A DNA stretch of 64,000 nt from Chrysochromulina parva (Eukaryota > Haptophyta > Prymnesiales > Chrysochromulinaceae), in the NCBI GenBank assembly GCA_002887195.1, contig PJAB01000008.1:1-64000 (forward strand). The letters are read 5' to 3'. Made by a program: the position numbers and the translations under genes. Below are positions 51,401 to 60,914 of this stretch, one piece after another; the first letter of the stretch is position 1; each line of letters starts with the position of its first letter. The notes under the pieces are model-generated. The model worked only from the letters and a program-made list of their open reading frames with translations, was not told the origin of the DNA and made no database searches.

Positions 51401-51683
51401 TGTGGGCTACTTGACGAGACCGCGTGAGGTCTTTGCGGAGATGAATCGCGTGCTCAAGCCGGGGGGCGTCGCGATCGTTAGCTTCACCAATCGCGTGTTC
51501 GATGAGAAAGCCACCAGCCTTTGGCTCAACAACATGGACGAAGAGGTCGCACTCTCCAGCATCGTACGCAACTACTTTTACTTCGGCCCCGTCGCCGGAT
51601 GGCAGAACGTCACGAGCGCTGATGTAAGCCCACACCCGACGGAGGGTGATCCCATGTGGATCGTTACTGCCGTCAAGGCCTGA
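48468..51683 (+). CDS. Trifunctional fusion: IPNS-like 2OG-Fe(II) oxygenase, DsbA/FrnE-like domain, SAM methyltransferase
   Basis: 1,071 residues from ATG 48468; the start is hydrophobic (RRTLLMLALARASS) and may be a signal or transit peptide. Part one (to ~500) resembles the isopenicillin-N-synthase family: iron ligands His385 and Asp387 (WHIDPNTIS) and His462 (GCMHAVK), with Arg475 positioned to hold 2-oxoglutarate. A Ser-rich insertion of four 29-residue repeats (~255-365) precedes the HxD. Part two (~574-795) is a DsbA-fold domain of the FrnE/2-hydroxychromene-2-carboxylate isomerase type (ITDLSCPLAYLGLKRL; VEGVPHFLV); it has Cys but not the second Cys of a CxxC. Part three (~860-1071) matches a methyltransferase family whose motif I reads LDL.SSW.SH.P (here LLDLASSWTSHYP), with LPYADGSFNFVTM and LKPGGVAIVSF. 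It is divergent from, and next to, the NRPS-PKS, so it is probably its tailoring enzyme. Confidence 0.83.
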   Translation: MRRTLLMLALARASSEVSPPPGIAVLSHDELVADGPAAAAAIRLAYAGDASYGLLIVKDIPGFSEARRAAMNATIRMARSPPPHSRRSRSTWPGFRSDQHVDDPLQGAFLHNPLEDIGRAQVDPVFGKTPWPDADFKSDVVRVNRLIWNVTLAVLQGTDRLIEEEARKAGTAPPQVPLSGLMQQSDFLYFLMKIFRSEFSRGDDLFDDLEHMRSEEGDLMRSEEGDLMQPDATPTWMPSPRLAASLDASADLQPAAELSSMRTHSASSRASKTASSSTCSAEPAAELSSMRTHSASSRASKTASSSTCSAEPAAELSSMRTHSASSRASKTASSSTCSAEPAAELSSMRTHSASSRASKTASSSLSSAEDGASRGEVEPYWLPWHIDPNTISTLTGDAFFDFGAAHTIELPEYPEEGLGLQLLNALGETVYVSKHIDDSSLVIMMAAGAQVHTGGLLRGCMHAVKRQAAPPGASRIMYYQAWYGPSAHKITPPPGSDYHPSRTTAATASNEIGRRVRAVVDPIVNAVYNRTQRTMLLDFRRQFQRLPVGNERDGSQAHFEALDAALPLGPSPARLTIDMITDLSCPLAYLGLKRLRAALAHLGLDEGAGVRLRFHAVFINPNMDMDGEEMGAYMRKRRDISLEEYNDDSYPLNAAARALNYAYDNTRRVINPRRAHLFVGAAGEEHHARVYEALAERYFEHGDDISDMDTLLALNGKLGLLMLERHGSCLNELMMRRAMDRAEGPLMNTYRRLDPLVEGVPHFLVREGVHGSGLELHGPVDVDTFIDALRRVDEARHAPPFGDSFGLQQPAGMVMPGFGGKPIPVPTVDRLGGASISAFNLHGWSGPESWPYKSSDFSRLDENDDALKYAAPNFGHHIDAPARAALSATYAVFFDSANPRRIGGSELRANLELLDLASSWTSHYPPLPNTTRVTVHGLNAFELGANVIAHRRDVLNLNLHPALPYADGSFNFVTMAASVGYLTRPREVFAEMNRVLKPGGVAIVSFTNRVFDEKATSLWLNNMDEEVALSSIVRNYFYFGPVAGWQNVTSADVSPHPTEGDPMWIVTAVKA
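49233..49556 (+). repeat. Four tandem 87-bp repeats inside the oxygenase gene
   Basis: Units begin at 49233, 49320, 49407 and 49494, nearly identical, encoding SSMRTHSASSRASKTASSS-type peptides in the gene's frame. A second frame is also open across all units and reads DAHPLGIVARFQDGELQHM. Just before them, at about 49101-49148, a 24-bp unit (ATGCGGAGTGAGGAGGGTGA) is duplicated. Confidence 0.92.
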
Positions 51684-52029
51684 GGAACTATCGCGTCGAG
51701 GAGGCTGTGAGACACCCAGGAAGCTGCAACGGAGGCAAGACCAAAAGATGCAGACCGCGTTTGAATAATCATTAAATAGCAACGGTGTACCCGTGATGTA
51801 AGTAGAAACCCTCGGCGGAGTTTTGCCGCAAGACAGGGGGTCTGGCCGCGACCCGAGTCCCGACCGAACGGACATGCCCGTGCGTACGATCGGCGAACGG
51901 CGTGCCGAACCCTCCCGCCTCCGTTCGGTATTGTCGATCGTCGGACGCGGGGGGGTCCCGCCGATCATTTTTACTTTGAGTTGATAATACAAATACACGC
52001 ATGCCCATACTGCTGTGAGGCGCTCTTGC
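51684..52029. other. Intergenic region between convergent genes
   Basis: 346 bp between two convergent stop codons (51683 and 52030). It should contain both 3' UTRs. No repeat or RNA gene is recognised. Confidence 0.55.
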
Positions 52030-54271
52030 TCACCAGAGGCACCCGAAGCAGCGTTCGTTGTAGGCGAGTCCTGTCGTCGGCGGCTTGTCACCGACCTGCA
52101 GGGTGAAGCCACAGAGACGGTTCTCGTACTTCATCTCCATGTCATTCCCTCCTCGCCCGCCGATGATTGTGTGCCACTTGGCAATCTCCTTCAGACTCGC
52201 TGTGACCCGCTCGCCACCAATGCGGCCGTAAGCGACGTCTTGCTGCTGGTAGGTATCGGCCTGCGCCGACTCGAGGAGCGTGCCACTCTCGTGAGCCTCG
52301 GGCGCGAGCAGCTTGAAGTAATTGTACTTGTCGTCGCCGAAGGTAGCATCGGCCGTCCAGACGATCGAAGGCGCCGTCCACGGGCCCTGCGCCATGCTGG
52401 TGAGAGGAAGTGGGCGAGGAGGTGGCGCGATGAAGGTTTGATCCTGAGTCAGTGCCACGCCGTGGATGAAGCGCCAACCATTGTACCGTGGGTAGATGCC
52501 GTGGTACCTGTGCGGGATAGGACTCGAGCGGCCGTCTCTGTAAGCAGCAGCGCACGAACAGGGCAGACGCGTGGCTCAAGCAGCGTTCGGGCCTCTCAAC
52601 CCACCGTTTGCTGTACCCAAACCCACCGCGAGCCACACCCCTCCACATGGCCACATTGGCCACCATCGCTGGCCGGTGGATGACTGGCCGGTCGGCCTCG
52701 CCCTCGAAACCAGCGGGCATCCAACCGTACGAATGCCCTTGCTCGACCTCGATACGGAGCTCCGGTCGCCCCAGTGAGCCCCGGCCGACCCCTGCCTGCT
52801 GGAGAACTGCCTGGGCTTTGGGGTTGGAGGGGCGGAGGGTGATGGTGGCACCGTTGACGCTATCGTCGACGATGCACATCTCCTCACCCTCAAGGACGAT
52901 CCCAGGACCAACGCCCGTCTGGAGGGGTGTGTACGTGTTCAGCAGCTCGATCGGCCCCATGCTCGGCTGCGACGTGTCGTACAGCCAAGCGGTCGAGCTC
53001 TGCAGCGTCGCAGTGTGGAAGACCCGCACAGCGATGAAGAGAGGGCCGAGGAAGAAGTGGTACTGGAGCGAGTCGTGCAGACCGGGTTGAGGCGGCGACA
53101 GCCAAGGCAGCGGCGGCTGGGCGGAGGCGGCCCCGATCAGCTGCTCTGCGGCGGACGCTTGGGTCGCGACGACACGCTTGGTCTGCGCCTCCACTGCAGG
53201 CTGTGCCCCCAAGCTCACTTGGGGAGGAGGGACAGCCTGCGGAGTGGCCGGGGCCGAGGCGCCACAATACGTGGCCAAATTTTCGAGGAGGTGCACTGGC
53301 TGCGGCGTCGGCTTGTTCGCGCGGCTTTTCCTCCCTGCTATCAACGCCGCCTCGGCCTTCCCTGGCCGGCGGCCAGTGATGCGCACACCTCCCACACGGC
53401 CGCCCGCGAAGAGTTCGTCAATCTTGGAGTAGAAGTAGGAGCGGTTCTCAAAGATCTGGCGGCCGTGGAGGGCAACCATCTCGGCCTCGGCGGCAACGTA
53501 CTCCGTGTGCCGTGCGGCGGTCCAATGGGCCCATTTGGCCGTCATGTCCACAGTCTCCACGTCGACGAACCCAACGTCCTCGAGCTCCGCTACATAGGCG
53601 GACACAGAGGTCACGCTCGGGGCCTTAACGAGATCCACAAGGGTTCGACCCTCGGCGGCGGTGGCAGGGGCCACGGCAGCAAAGTCATCGATCACGAAGG
53701 TGCCACCCGGGCGGATGCGGGGCAGGATGCCCGCGTGGAGCGCCCGCCGATCGGGAATATGCAAGTTGACGAGCAGCGACATGAAGTGATCGAATTGCCC
53801 ATGGAGCCCAAAGGGCTGAGGCAGCTGCAGCGAGTGCACGCCGGTGGCATCGGCATTTACGAAGCTCACGAGTTTATTTATGCTGCGGCAACGCGATGTA
53901 AGACTGGCCGATGCCTCATAAAGATCGCGCTGAAGCTCAACGCCCACAACAGAGCAGCCGGTCGTGGCGGCGAGGTACCGAGCGGGCCCACCGATACCGC
54001 TGCCGATGTCGAGAAGTGTCGAGCCCGGCCCCAGGCCCAGCAGCTCAGCCACCTCGTCGCACGCCTCCGTCCCCAGGTAGTGGTATTGGTCGAGGTGGCC
54101 CAGGGAGGACAAGTCGCTCACTTCGAGCGGGCCCACGGCCTTGCCTACCCTATCGAGAGCTTTCTCCACCGCGCGCACGCGCCAGTTATACATCGCGCCA
54201 GATGTCATCGACAGTTGCGCTGGAGCTGATGACAACAGGCGACGAGCCGTCGGCCGCAATTTGGGCAACAT
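52030..54271 (-). CDS. SAM methyltransferase fused to an unrecognised beta-rich C-terminal domain, two exons
   Basis: Exon 1 is 54271-52605 and exon 2 is 52537-52030 (minus strand), giving 724 residues. The 54271 ATG begins a presequence-like stretch (MLPKLRPTARRLLSSAPAQ), suggesting organellar targeting; the frame is open up to 54493. The methyltransferase (~30-300) has motif I LLDIGSGIGGPARYLA and GVELQRDLYEAS, the form seen in sarcosine/dimethylglycine and phosphoethanolamine N-methyltransferases, followed by FDHFMSLLVNLHIPDR and IRPGGTFVIDDF. A Pro/Ala linker leads to a ~270-residue domain rich in Trp, Tyr and Gly (HSYGWMPAGFEG; ARGGFGYSKR; HGIYPRYNGWRFIHG; CGFTLQVGD) that I do not recognise; a lipocalin-like fold (AttH/CrtC type) is possible. 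Splicing is required to keep this domain in frame. Its place beside the PKS and oxygenase suggests a tailoring role, but its substrate is unknown. Confidence 0.8.
52538..52604 (-). other. Intron of the methyltransferase-fusion gene
   Basis: 67-bp GT-AG intron (minus strand), donor GTGGGT, acceptor CTGCTTACAG, phase 2. Without removal the frame runs on into arginine/proline-rich sequence; with it the C-terminal domain continues (GYSKR then DGRSSPIPHRYHGIYP) to TAA-type termination at 52030. Confidence 0.85.
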
Positions 54272-55230
54272 TTTCCGACCCCAGCCCGAACAGCACGTCG
54301 CAAACCAGCGCGCGTACCGCACGCTCCGGCTGTGCAACGCAATCGCTCGAAACACGGCGGGCGACGTACCCGAAAGTTTTTTTCGCGTGGACTTGCAGCG
54401 CGGACTGAGGTAAAACAAACGGGGGGGCGTGCTCTTACCCCGGGCGCGACCGTGCCACTCCGCCGCCCCGCCCGAACGCCGATAGTCAACCACCCTTCTC
54501 CTTCACCTGCACGTGCACATCTCTCCATCGCTCCGATTCATAACGCATAAATGGAATCAACAATCATGCTGTGGCATTCAAAACAAAGACCTCCCCTCCC
54601 GGCTCTCAATTGCCGGCTCTGCTCTCAAAAGACCGGATAATGAACAGAAAGAACCCGCTCACAGATACGCGCGAGGCAGCCAGACGACCGTACAACTGAA
54701 ATGCCGATATAGCCGGGCGAGTTGCTCATTACACATGAGAGAGAGAGAGAGAGAGAGGGCGCGCGCCGCGCGCGCGCTCGCCGGTCACGTGATCACATTC
54801 GACATTGCCGATTCGCGATTGCGGCGGCTCAACCAATTTACTATACTTTCGGACTGAAGACTCTCGTTGTATGGGGACGTACTCCGTGCGATACATGTAC
54901 GATGTGAAGACGTGCTTGGGGATCCTACAACACCGCTACAGTCACGAAGTTCATCCACCAGCCCAGGCCAGTCGCCTCCGGGATGATCTGGGTTGCTCAT
55001 CTTCTTGTCCCTCTTTTCATAGTGTCAACTTTGCACACTTGCTTCCTGCACGCATTGGCGTGCCTTTCACAGCAGAGTAGTATACAGCCTAGCCTTCACA
55101 ACCTGGCGAGCCGGAATTGTACAGCCGTGCGCGAGCCGGGCTTTAGGATCGGCCTGATAAAGCTGTGCACAAGACGGGGGCGATGGAAGCACACGTTCCT
55201 TAAGTGCTACACGTCCGAGTAAGGGTGATG
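54272..55230. other. Intergenic region
   Basis: About 960 bp between the methyltransferase-fusion gene start (54271, minus) and the stop of the Dabb gene (55231, minus). It contains a GA dinucleotide run (54737-54757) running into an alternating GC stretch. The rest is mixed-composition DNA without a recognisable gene or RNA. Confidence 0.5.
54737..54757. repeat. GA microsatellite
   Basis: Uninterrupted (GA)n of about 21 bp, followed at once by an alternating G/C stretch (54758-54778) that could adopt Z-DNA. Confidence 0.9.
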
Positions 55231-55509
55231 TCAGCCAGCGTTCGAGACTATCTGCTCGCACTTGACGATGACTTCCTGGTGATCGGGATGCGTGGCGTAG
55301 ACCTTGTAGGCGGCTTCATCGGCAAAATCCACGTTAAGCGCAAAGTCGTGGTTACCCTCTGCAAGGCCACAGTCCAATCCGACGGCGAGCGTGATTATTT
55401 CCGGAATCTTTGCCGGCAAGGCCTGAAGGTGTTCGAGCATCGCCTGCTTCTGCTCATCGGTGGCCTCGGCCGTGAAGGCGCCAAGGACGCAATGTCGCAG
55501 CGTCGCCAT
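55231..55509 (-). CDS. Dabb-fold (stress-responsive A/B barrel) protein
   Basis: 92 residues from ATG 55509 (MATLRHCVLGAFTAEATDEQ); the frame is open to 55614 but the extra 35 residues are basic and unlike the family. The dimeric alpha/beta-barrel signature is visible: an N-terminal strand with His, a helix (EQKQAMLEHLQALPAKIPEI), strand LDCGLAEGNHDFALNVDF, then AAYKVYATHPDHQEVIVKC. Dabb proteins include plant stress proteins and the polyketide cyclase of cannabinoid synthesis (olivetolic acid cyclase), so proximity to a PKS is worth noting. The C-terminus is shorter than usual; the last strand may be missing or on an unrecognised exon. It could equally be a general stress protein. Confidence 0.8.
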   Translation of the reverse strand: MATLRHCVLGAFTAEATDEQKQAMLEHLQALPAKIPEIITLAVGLDCGLAEGNHDFALNVDFADEAAYKVYATHPDHQEVIVKCEQIVSNAG

Positions 55510-55709
55510 CCTTTCTCCGATCGCTGACGACCCACGAGAGGGAAGGGGGGGTTCACGCATCCCTGTGAAGATTCGTACCGGTGACGAGCTCCGATGCGAT
55601 TTTTCCTGCTTCATTTACAAGCACGACGACCACATCGGTGACCACACTACGAACGACGCCTCGCGCACCATTCCGTAGCCGCCACACCGGTAGAGAGCGT
55701 CCTTGTCGC

Positions 55710-56207
55710 TTACCTCTTGCCACCAGGGCCAGCCTTGCCAGCCTTGCCGCCAGCCTTAGCCATGGCCTTGCTCTGCTTGGCCGCCGGGGCGGCCTTGGCC
55801 GCCGCGGGGGCCTTCTTGGCCTCGGCCTTCTTGGCCGCCTGCTTCGCCTTAGTGCGCTCCTTAACCTCGCGCAGCGCCGCCTCACGTGCAGCCGCGCGCA
55901 CCTCGGGCTTCTGGTTGCGCTTGGCCTTGATGATGTCGAGCGAGGCGCCCGCCACCGACTTGACGGTCGCCTTGGTCACCTTACGCGCCTTCTTCTTCAT
56001 CGCGTCCTCGAGCGTGCCCTTCTTCATCGCGCGGCGGTAGAGCACCGTCCACGAGAGCTTGCGCGGGTTGATGCGCTGCGTGAAGAGCGACTTCGCCTTG
56101 CGGCTGACGAACTTGAAGCTCTTCTGGTCACCACGCACATACATGATGCCATGACCCGGGTAGATGCGCAGGCCCGAGAACGAGCACAGCTCGGTCTTAA
56201 CGACCAT
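55710..56207 (-). CDS. RPL24: Large-subunit ribosomal protein eL24
   Basis: 165 residues from ATG 56207. eL24 is a protein of the cytosolic 60S subunit. The conserved N-terminal zinc-ribbon-derived domain reads ELCSFSGLRIYPGHGIMYVR then KSFKFVSRKAKSLF and NPRKLSWTVLYRR, followed by the basic helix (KKKARKVTKATVKSVAGAS). The C-terminal tail is Lys/Ala-rich and slightly longer than in yeast (155 residues). Full length, single exon, with no sign of damage. It lies about 200 bp upstream of the Dabb gene on the same strand. Confidence 0.97.
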   Translation of the reverse strand: MVVKTELCSFSGLRIYPGHGIMYVRGDQKSFKFVSRKAKSLFTQRINPRKLSWTVLYRRAMKKGTLEDAMKKKARKVTKATVKSVAGASLDIIKAKRNQKPEVRAAAREAALREVKERTKAKQAAKKAEAKKAPAAAKAAPAAKQSKAMAKAGGKAGKAGPGGKR

Positions 56208-57175
56208 TGCTGCAGGCGCTCAGACTGCCAGCAGGGGACGAGCAGGGGCAAATGATTAATTGCGGCGCGCGCGAGACGGAGAGCGCGAGAGTGCCGTAAT
56301 GCAGTACGCGCAGGGGATCCGGCCCGGCGGCGATCGGCCGCGAAATGGGCAAGCGACCACGCTGCTGTGTTGCCGCTGCTGCTGGCTACTGGCTGCTCGA
56401 TTGCTGCTACGCGGAGCAGGCGATTGAGGCCGGTGCCAGCTGAAGCCGCTGCCAGCTGGAGCTCGCCGCCTTGGTAATCACGCAGCGGCTGCACCAGCTG
56501 CAGCCGGCGCCCGCCTGGGTCATCCCACGTCAGCAGAACCACCCTCGCGGGCTGAGAGCTGCGCTCAGAGCTGACTCTGGTTTCGGCGCAGCCTGATGGC
56601 AATCCTGTCGTGGAGCTGCCGCCCCCGCGGATGAGCGTTCTGAGCCGGTTCGGCCTTTGAGCAGGCGCTCCGCAGGCCAGCGAGCCTCAGGCCGAGCAGC
56701 GCGCCTCGGCCGCCGCGTCAGAACCCACGAGAGCGATGCGTGGGTGCATACCTTCGAGGGCTCGCACGGAGTCACGCGAGTTGGGTCTGTGGGGAACACG
56801 GGGAGCCGTCGCGGGCGCTTCCAGGGGTTTTACAATGGTTTTGCACAGAGGGCATCTGCTGTGGGCCTGAGTGATTTTTATATCATCAAGGCATCTCATT
56901 CATAGGGAGGCACGGTGCGGATCTGTACTCTGTGAAGAACATCGTTGGGTTTGAAGGGAAGAAAGTCTGATTGTGATGCAATCAGATCGAAAATGAGTCC
57001 GGGAGTGAGTGCCCCGTCATCGATCAGAGGTTGAAGGCGTCCGTCTGTTCTGTATCTCGAACTCCGGTGGATGCTCAAGACGGCGAGCGCAGCGACGAAA
57101 CGCGCAGCGCGTTTCGGCATCGTGTGGCGACGCGCCGCTCACGACGCGGCGACGGCATCGGGGCCGCGTCCGTGC
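56208..57175. other. Intergenic region between divergent genes eL24 and PWP2
   Basis: About 970 bp separating two divergent ribosome-related genes. No domain-bearing frame is found; the minus-strand frame at 56024-56602 is an out-of-frame shadow of eL24 plus upstream sequence. Co-regulation of the two genes from this region is possible but no motif stands out. Confidence 0.5.
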
Positions 57176-60100
57176 ATGACGCGGCTCAACTTCCAGTTCT
57201 CGAACCTCCTCGGCACCGTCTACCGGCAGGGCAACCTCGTCTTCTCGCCCGACGGCTCGACGCTCTACTCGGCTGTCGGCAACCGCGTGAGCGGCTTCGA
57301 TCTCGTGCGCTCGCAGAGCTTCACCTTCCCCTTTGAGGCGCGCCGCAACATCACACGGCTCGCGCTGTCGCCCGACGGCGCGATCCTCCTCGCGATCGAC
57401 GACGAGGGCCACCTGCTCATGGCGAATGTGGTGCGTCGCGTCGTCATCCACCACCTCAACCTCAAGAAGCCGATCGCGGACGCGCGCTTCTCACCCGATG
57501 GCAAGTGGGTCGCCTTCGCCGTCGGTCGGCTCGTGCAGGTGTGGGCAACGCCGGCGCTTGAGCGCAGCTTCACGCCCTTTGCGTTGCACAAGACGCTCGG
57601 CGGCGCGGGCGACGACATCCTCTGCCTCGCGTGGTCGCCCGACTCGCTCTTCCTCGCCTCCGGCGGCAAGGACATGAGCGTGCGCGTGCACTCCGTGCAC
57701 AAGCTGCCCGGGTACGCGCCGCCCGCGTGTACGGGGCACCGCTCGTCGGTGCGCGCGTGCTTCTTCGGCCCCGACGGCGACACCCTCTACGCGGTCACGC
57801 GCGACGGAGCGCTCTCTGTTTGGGAGGTGGTGTCGCGTCCCGATGCGGAGCCGAAGGATGTGATGGCCTTCCGCCAAGCGGCGGTGGCCGAGGGCGGCGC
57901 CGGACGCGGCGAGGCGCGGATCGGGACTTGGTGGCAGCTCTCGAACCGCCACTACTTCGACAAGGACCACGCGCGCGTCACGTCGGCCGTGTTGCATGCA
58001 CCCACCCAGGTTCTCATCCTCGGCTTCCAGACGGGCGTCTTTGCCCTGTACGAGCTGCCTGGTGGCGGGCGCGCCGATGCCGCCACGCTCATACCCGACG
58101 CCGACACAGACGCGGCCACCGGCACCGCGGGCGGCACCGCGGGCGGGCGTAGCGCGGGCAGCAGCCAGCTGAGCGGCGGCGCGCTCGATCAGCATGCGCG
58201 CGGCGGCAGATTGGTCGAGATCCACGCCCTGTCCATCTCCGAGGCGCGCGTGGACGCGTGCGCGGTCTCGCCCACGGGCGAGTGGCTCGCGTTTGGGTGC
58301 GCCGCCCTGGGCCAGCTGCTCGTGTGGGAGTGGCAGTCCGAGTCGTACGTGCTCAAGCAGCAGGGCCACTATTTCGCCGAGGTGAACGCTCTCGCTTATT
58401 CACCTGGGGGCACCGTCATCGCCACCGCTGGCGGCGACGCCAAGGTGAAGCTGTGGTCACCGAGCTCGGGCTTCTGCTTCGTCACCTTCACAGGTGTGGC
58501 ACATGCACGCGCGCGGCGTACACCCCCCGACCTTCGCCCCCCACCCCCCCTTCCTCCCACCCACACACACCACCCATACACTCCCCCGCCGCACTCCCTC
58601 GCATCGCACGCGCGCACACGCCCACCCCCAACTTACGCGGTCAATCTTTCCCTGCCGACGCCTCTCGTCGATGAGACGTTTCGGCCGATACTGGCACGCC
58701 ACACTACTCTTGCCTTCACTCACCTGCCTCGGAGGTCTCGGCCGCGGAGGAGGCAGGCCCTTTACGGGCTGACAACGACCCTTCCCTGCCGATGCTGCCC
58801 CCGCCGCTGCCGACCCTGGCTTCCCCACAGCGTCCCCCTAGCTTCCCCACAGCGTCCCCCTGACTTCCCCACAGCGCTTTCCTGGCCTTCCCGTTGACCG
58901 TGCGCCCTCCCGTCCTCGCGCCCACAGAGCACTCCGCGCCCGTGACCGACGTCGCCTTCGTACCTCACGGTCGCGCCCTCGTGTCCGCGTCCCTCGACGG
59001 CACCGTTCGTGCGTTTGACATGATGCGCTACCGCAACTTCCAGACCTTCGTGTCCCCCACACCCGCCCAGTTCGGGTGCGTCGCCGTCGAGCCGTCCGGC
59101 GAGATGGTCTGCGCGGGCTCCCGCGACTCGCTTGAGATCTACGTGTGGTCGGTGCAGACGGCTCAGCTGCTCGAGACGCTCAAGGGTCACGACGGTCCGA
59201 TCTCGTGCCTTGCCTTCGGCGGCGACGCGAGCGGCGCCGCCTTCCTCGCGTCGGGCTCATGGGACAAGACGGTGCGCGTGTGGGACTTCCTCTCCCAGAA
59301 GACGGCGGTCGACGTGCTCGAGCACGGCTCGGACGTGACGAGCCTAGCCTTCAGTCCCAACGGCGCTACGCTCGCCGTCTGCACGCTCGACGGCCAGATC
59401 GCGATCTGGGACGCGAAGGAGGCGACGCAGACGGGCACCATCGAAGGACGCAAGGACGTGAGCGGCGGCCGCTCGAGCCTCTCCAAGGCCTCGAAGCGGA
59501 ACGACACCACCTGCTTCCACACGATCGCCTTCTCGGCCGACGGCAGCGCCGTCCTCGCGGGTGGCAACTCCAAGTACGTCTGCCTGTACGACGTGGGCGA
59601 GAAGCAGCTCTTGCGCAAGTACGCGCTCTCGAATAACGTGTCACTCGACGGGGTGCGCACGCACCTCGACTCGCGAACTATCTCCGAGGCGGGCCCCGAC
59701 GCAGATCTGCTCCTCTCTGACGACTCGGACGACGCTGCCGGTCTGCCCCCGCCGCCAAAGGGGCTCTTGCGACGATCGGAGCGCATCACGAAGCTTGCCA
59801 TCCGGGCGAGTGCGGTTCGCTTCGCTCCTGATGGCCGAAGCTGGGCAGCTGCCTCGACGGAAGGCCTCCTCGTGTACGCAGTGGACGATGCGCTCCAGTT
59901 CGATCCGACCGGCCTCGAGCTCGAGACGACGCCCGCCGCCGTGGGCGCGGCGCTCGCGCGTGGCGAGCACGGACGGGCACTCCCTATGGCGCTCTGCCTC
60001 AATGAGGAGGTCCTGATCCGCGGCGTGTGGCAGGCGACGCCGCCCGAGGCCATCGAGCTCGTCGCCTCCGCGCTGCCGCCCCCGTACCTGCAGCGACTGC

Positions 60101-60450
60101 TTGGCTTCCTCGGGGCAGAGCTCGAGAGCTCGCGCCATCTGCACGCCATCCTGCTCTGGGTGCACCAACTGCTCGCGAGCCACAGCCAGCGGCTACGCGA
60201 CCAGCGCGCGCTCTACGAGGTGCCTCTGCGCGCGATCCACAAGGGCGTGTGCAACCGGTACGACGAGCTCTCGAAGACTTGCCACTCCAACCAGTTTGCC
60301 CTCGATTTCCTCCTTGATCAAATGGAGTACTCGACCGCCGCCGCCGCCACCCGCGAGTCGAAGGCCGTGGTCGCGCCAAGCAAGCCGGCAGCGGCGCCCG
60401 ACGGGCACGAGGCGAAGCGGGCAAGGAAGTTGGTTACAGTACGTATCTAG
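57176..60450 (+). CDS. PWP2: PWP2/UTP1, U3 snoRNP WD-repeat protein, two exons
   Basis: Exons 57176-58493 and 58928-60450 join to 2,841 nt, 946 residues plus stop, the usual size of PWP2. This protein is a core of the UTP-B complex in the small-subunit processome, needed for 18S rRNA maturation in the nucleolus. The family N-terminus is clear at ATG 57176 (FQFSNLLGTVYRQGNLVFSP, DGSTLYSAVGNRVSGFDL); the frame extends upstream to 57071 without similarity. WD repeats run through both exons (LCLAWSPDSLFLASGGKDMS; LVSASLDGTVRAFD; FLASGSWDKTVRVWDF). The splice junction falls within one repeat (FCFVTFT then EHSAPVTDVAF). The C-terminal UTP12-like domain is present (about 790-890: LQRLLGFLGAELESSRHLH). 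A basic tail (EAKRARKL) may be a nuclear signal. Confidence 0.94.
58494..58927 (+). other. Intron of PWP2, with reiterated acceptor-like repeats
   Basis: 434-bp GT-AG intron, donor GTGTGG, acceptor CGCCCACAG. It is C-rich. Near its 3' end the unit CTTCCCCACAGCG recurs three times (about 58819-58875), each copy resembling a 3' splice site, before the true acceptor at 58927. Confidence 0.85.
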
Positions 60451-60914
60451 CGAGAGTATAGCGAAAATTCCTAGAAAGGGTTTCCGAGGACCGACGAGAG
60501 CGCCCCAAAACGAAACATAACGCAGCCCGGCGCGGTCCTTCTCGGGCACGCTCTCCACCGGCCGAAAACGCGCGCCAGCGGCCAGCACGCCACTAGTGAC
60601 GACGATCTCGACGCCGGCACGCGGACGCGCGGCCGCCGGCAGGATCAGCCCAATTTGCAAAGTTGAAAGAAGCTCCGCTCCGGTCGGGTCCGCAATCGAA
60701 TCCGATCAAATGGCGGATTGGCGGTGCGGTGCGGCGAAAGTGTGCTGACGAAACGCGCGTGCGGGTGCGCCATGAGGGCCCTCAGCGCCCAGGCTACACG
60801 AACTCGGATCTCGCTTGTCCATTGCAACATCTACCAACTCGCTCAGCCCTAGCAGCTAGTCTTCGCCGCGGCCCCTTGTCTCTGAAGCTGTCGCGTGACG
60901 ACCAGCGTGACGGA
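60451..60914. other. Intergenic region between convergent genes
   Basis: 464 bp between the PWP2 stop and the stop of the METTL18-like gene. Overlapping short frames on both strands are Arg/Pro-rich and not convincing. No RNA gene seen. Confidence 0.5.

Noticed and set aside
52142..52536. Unspliced C-terminus of the methyltransferase-fusion frame
   Set aside because: Arg/His/Pro-rich read-through in the wrong frame; the spliced frame gives coherent sequence to 52030.
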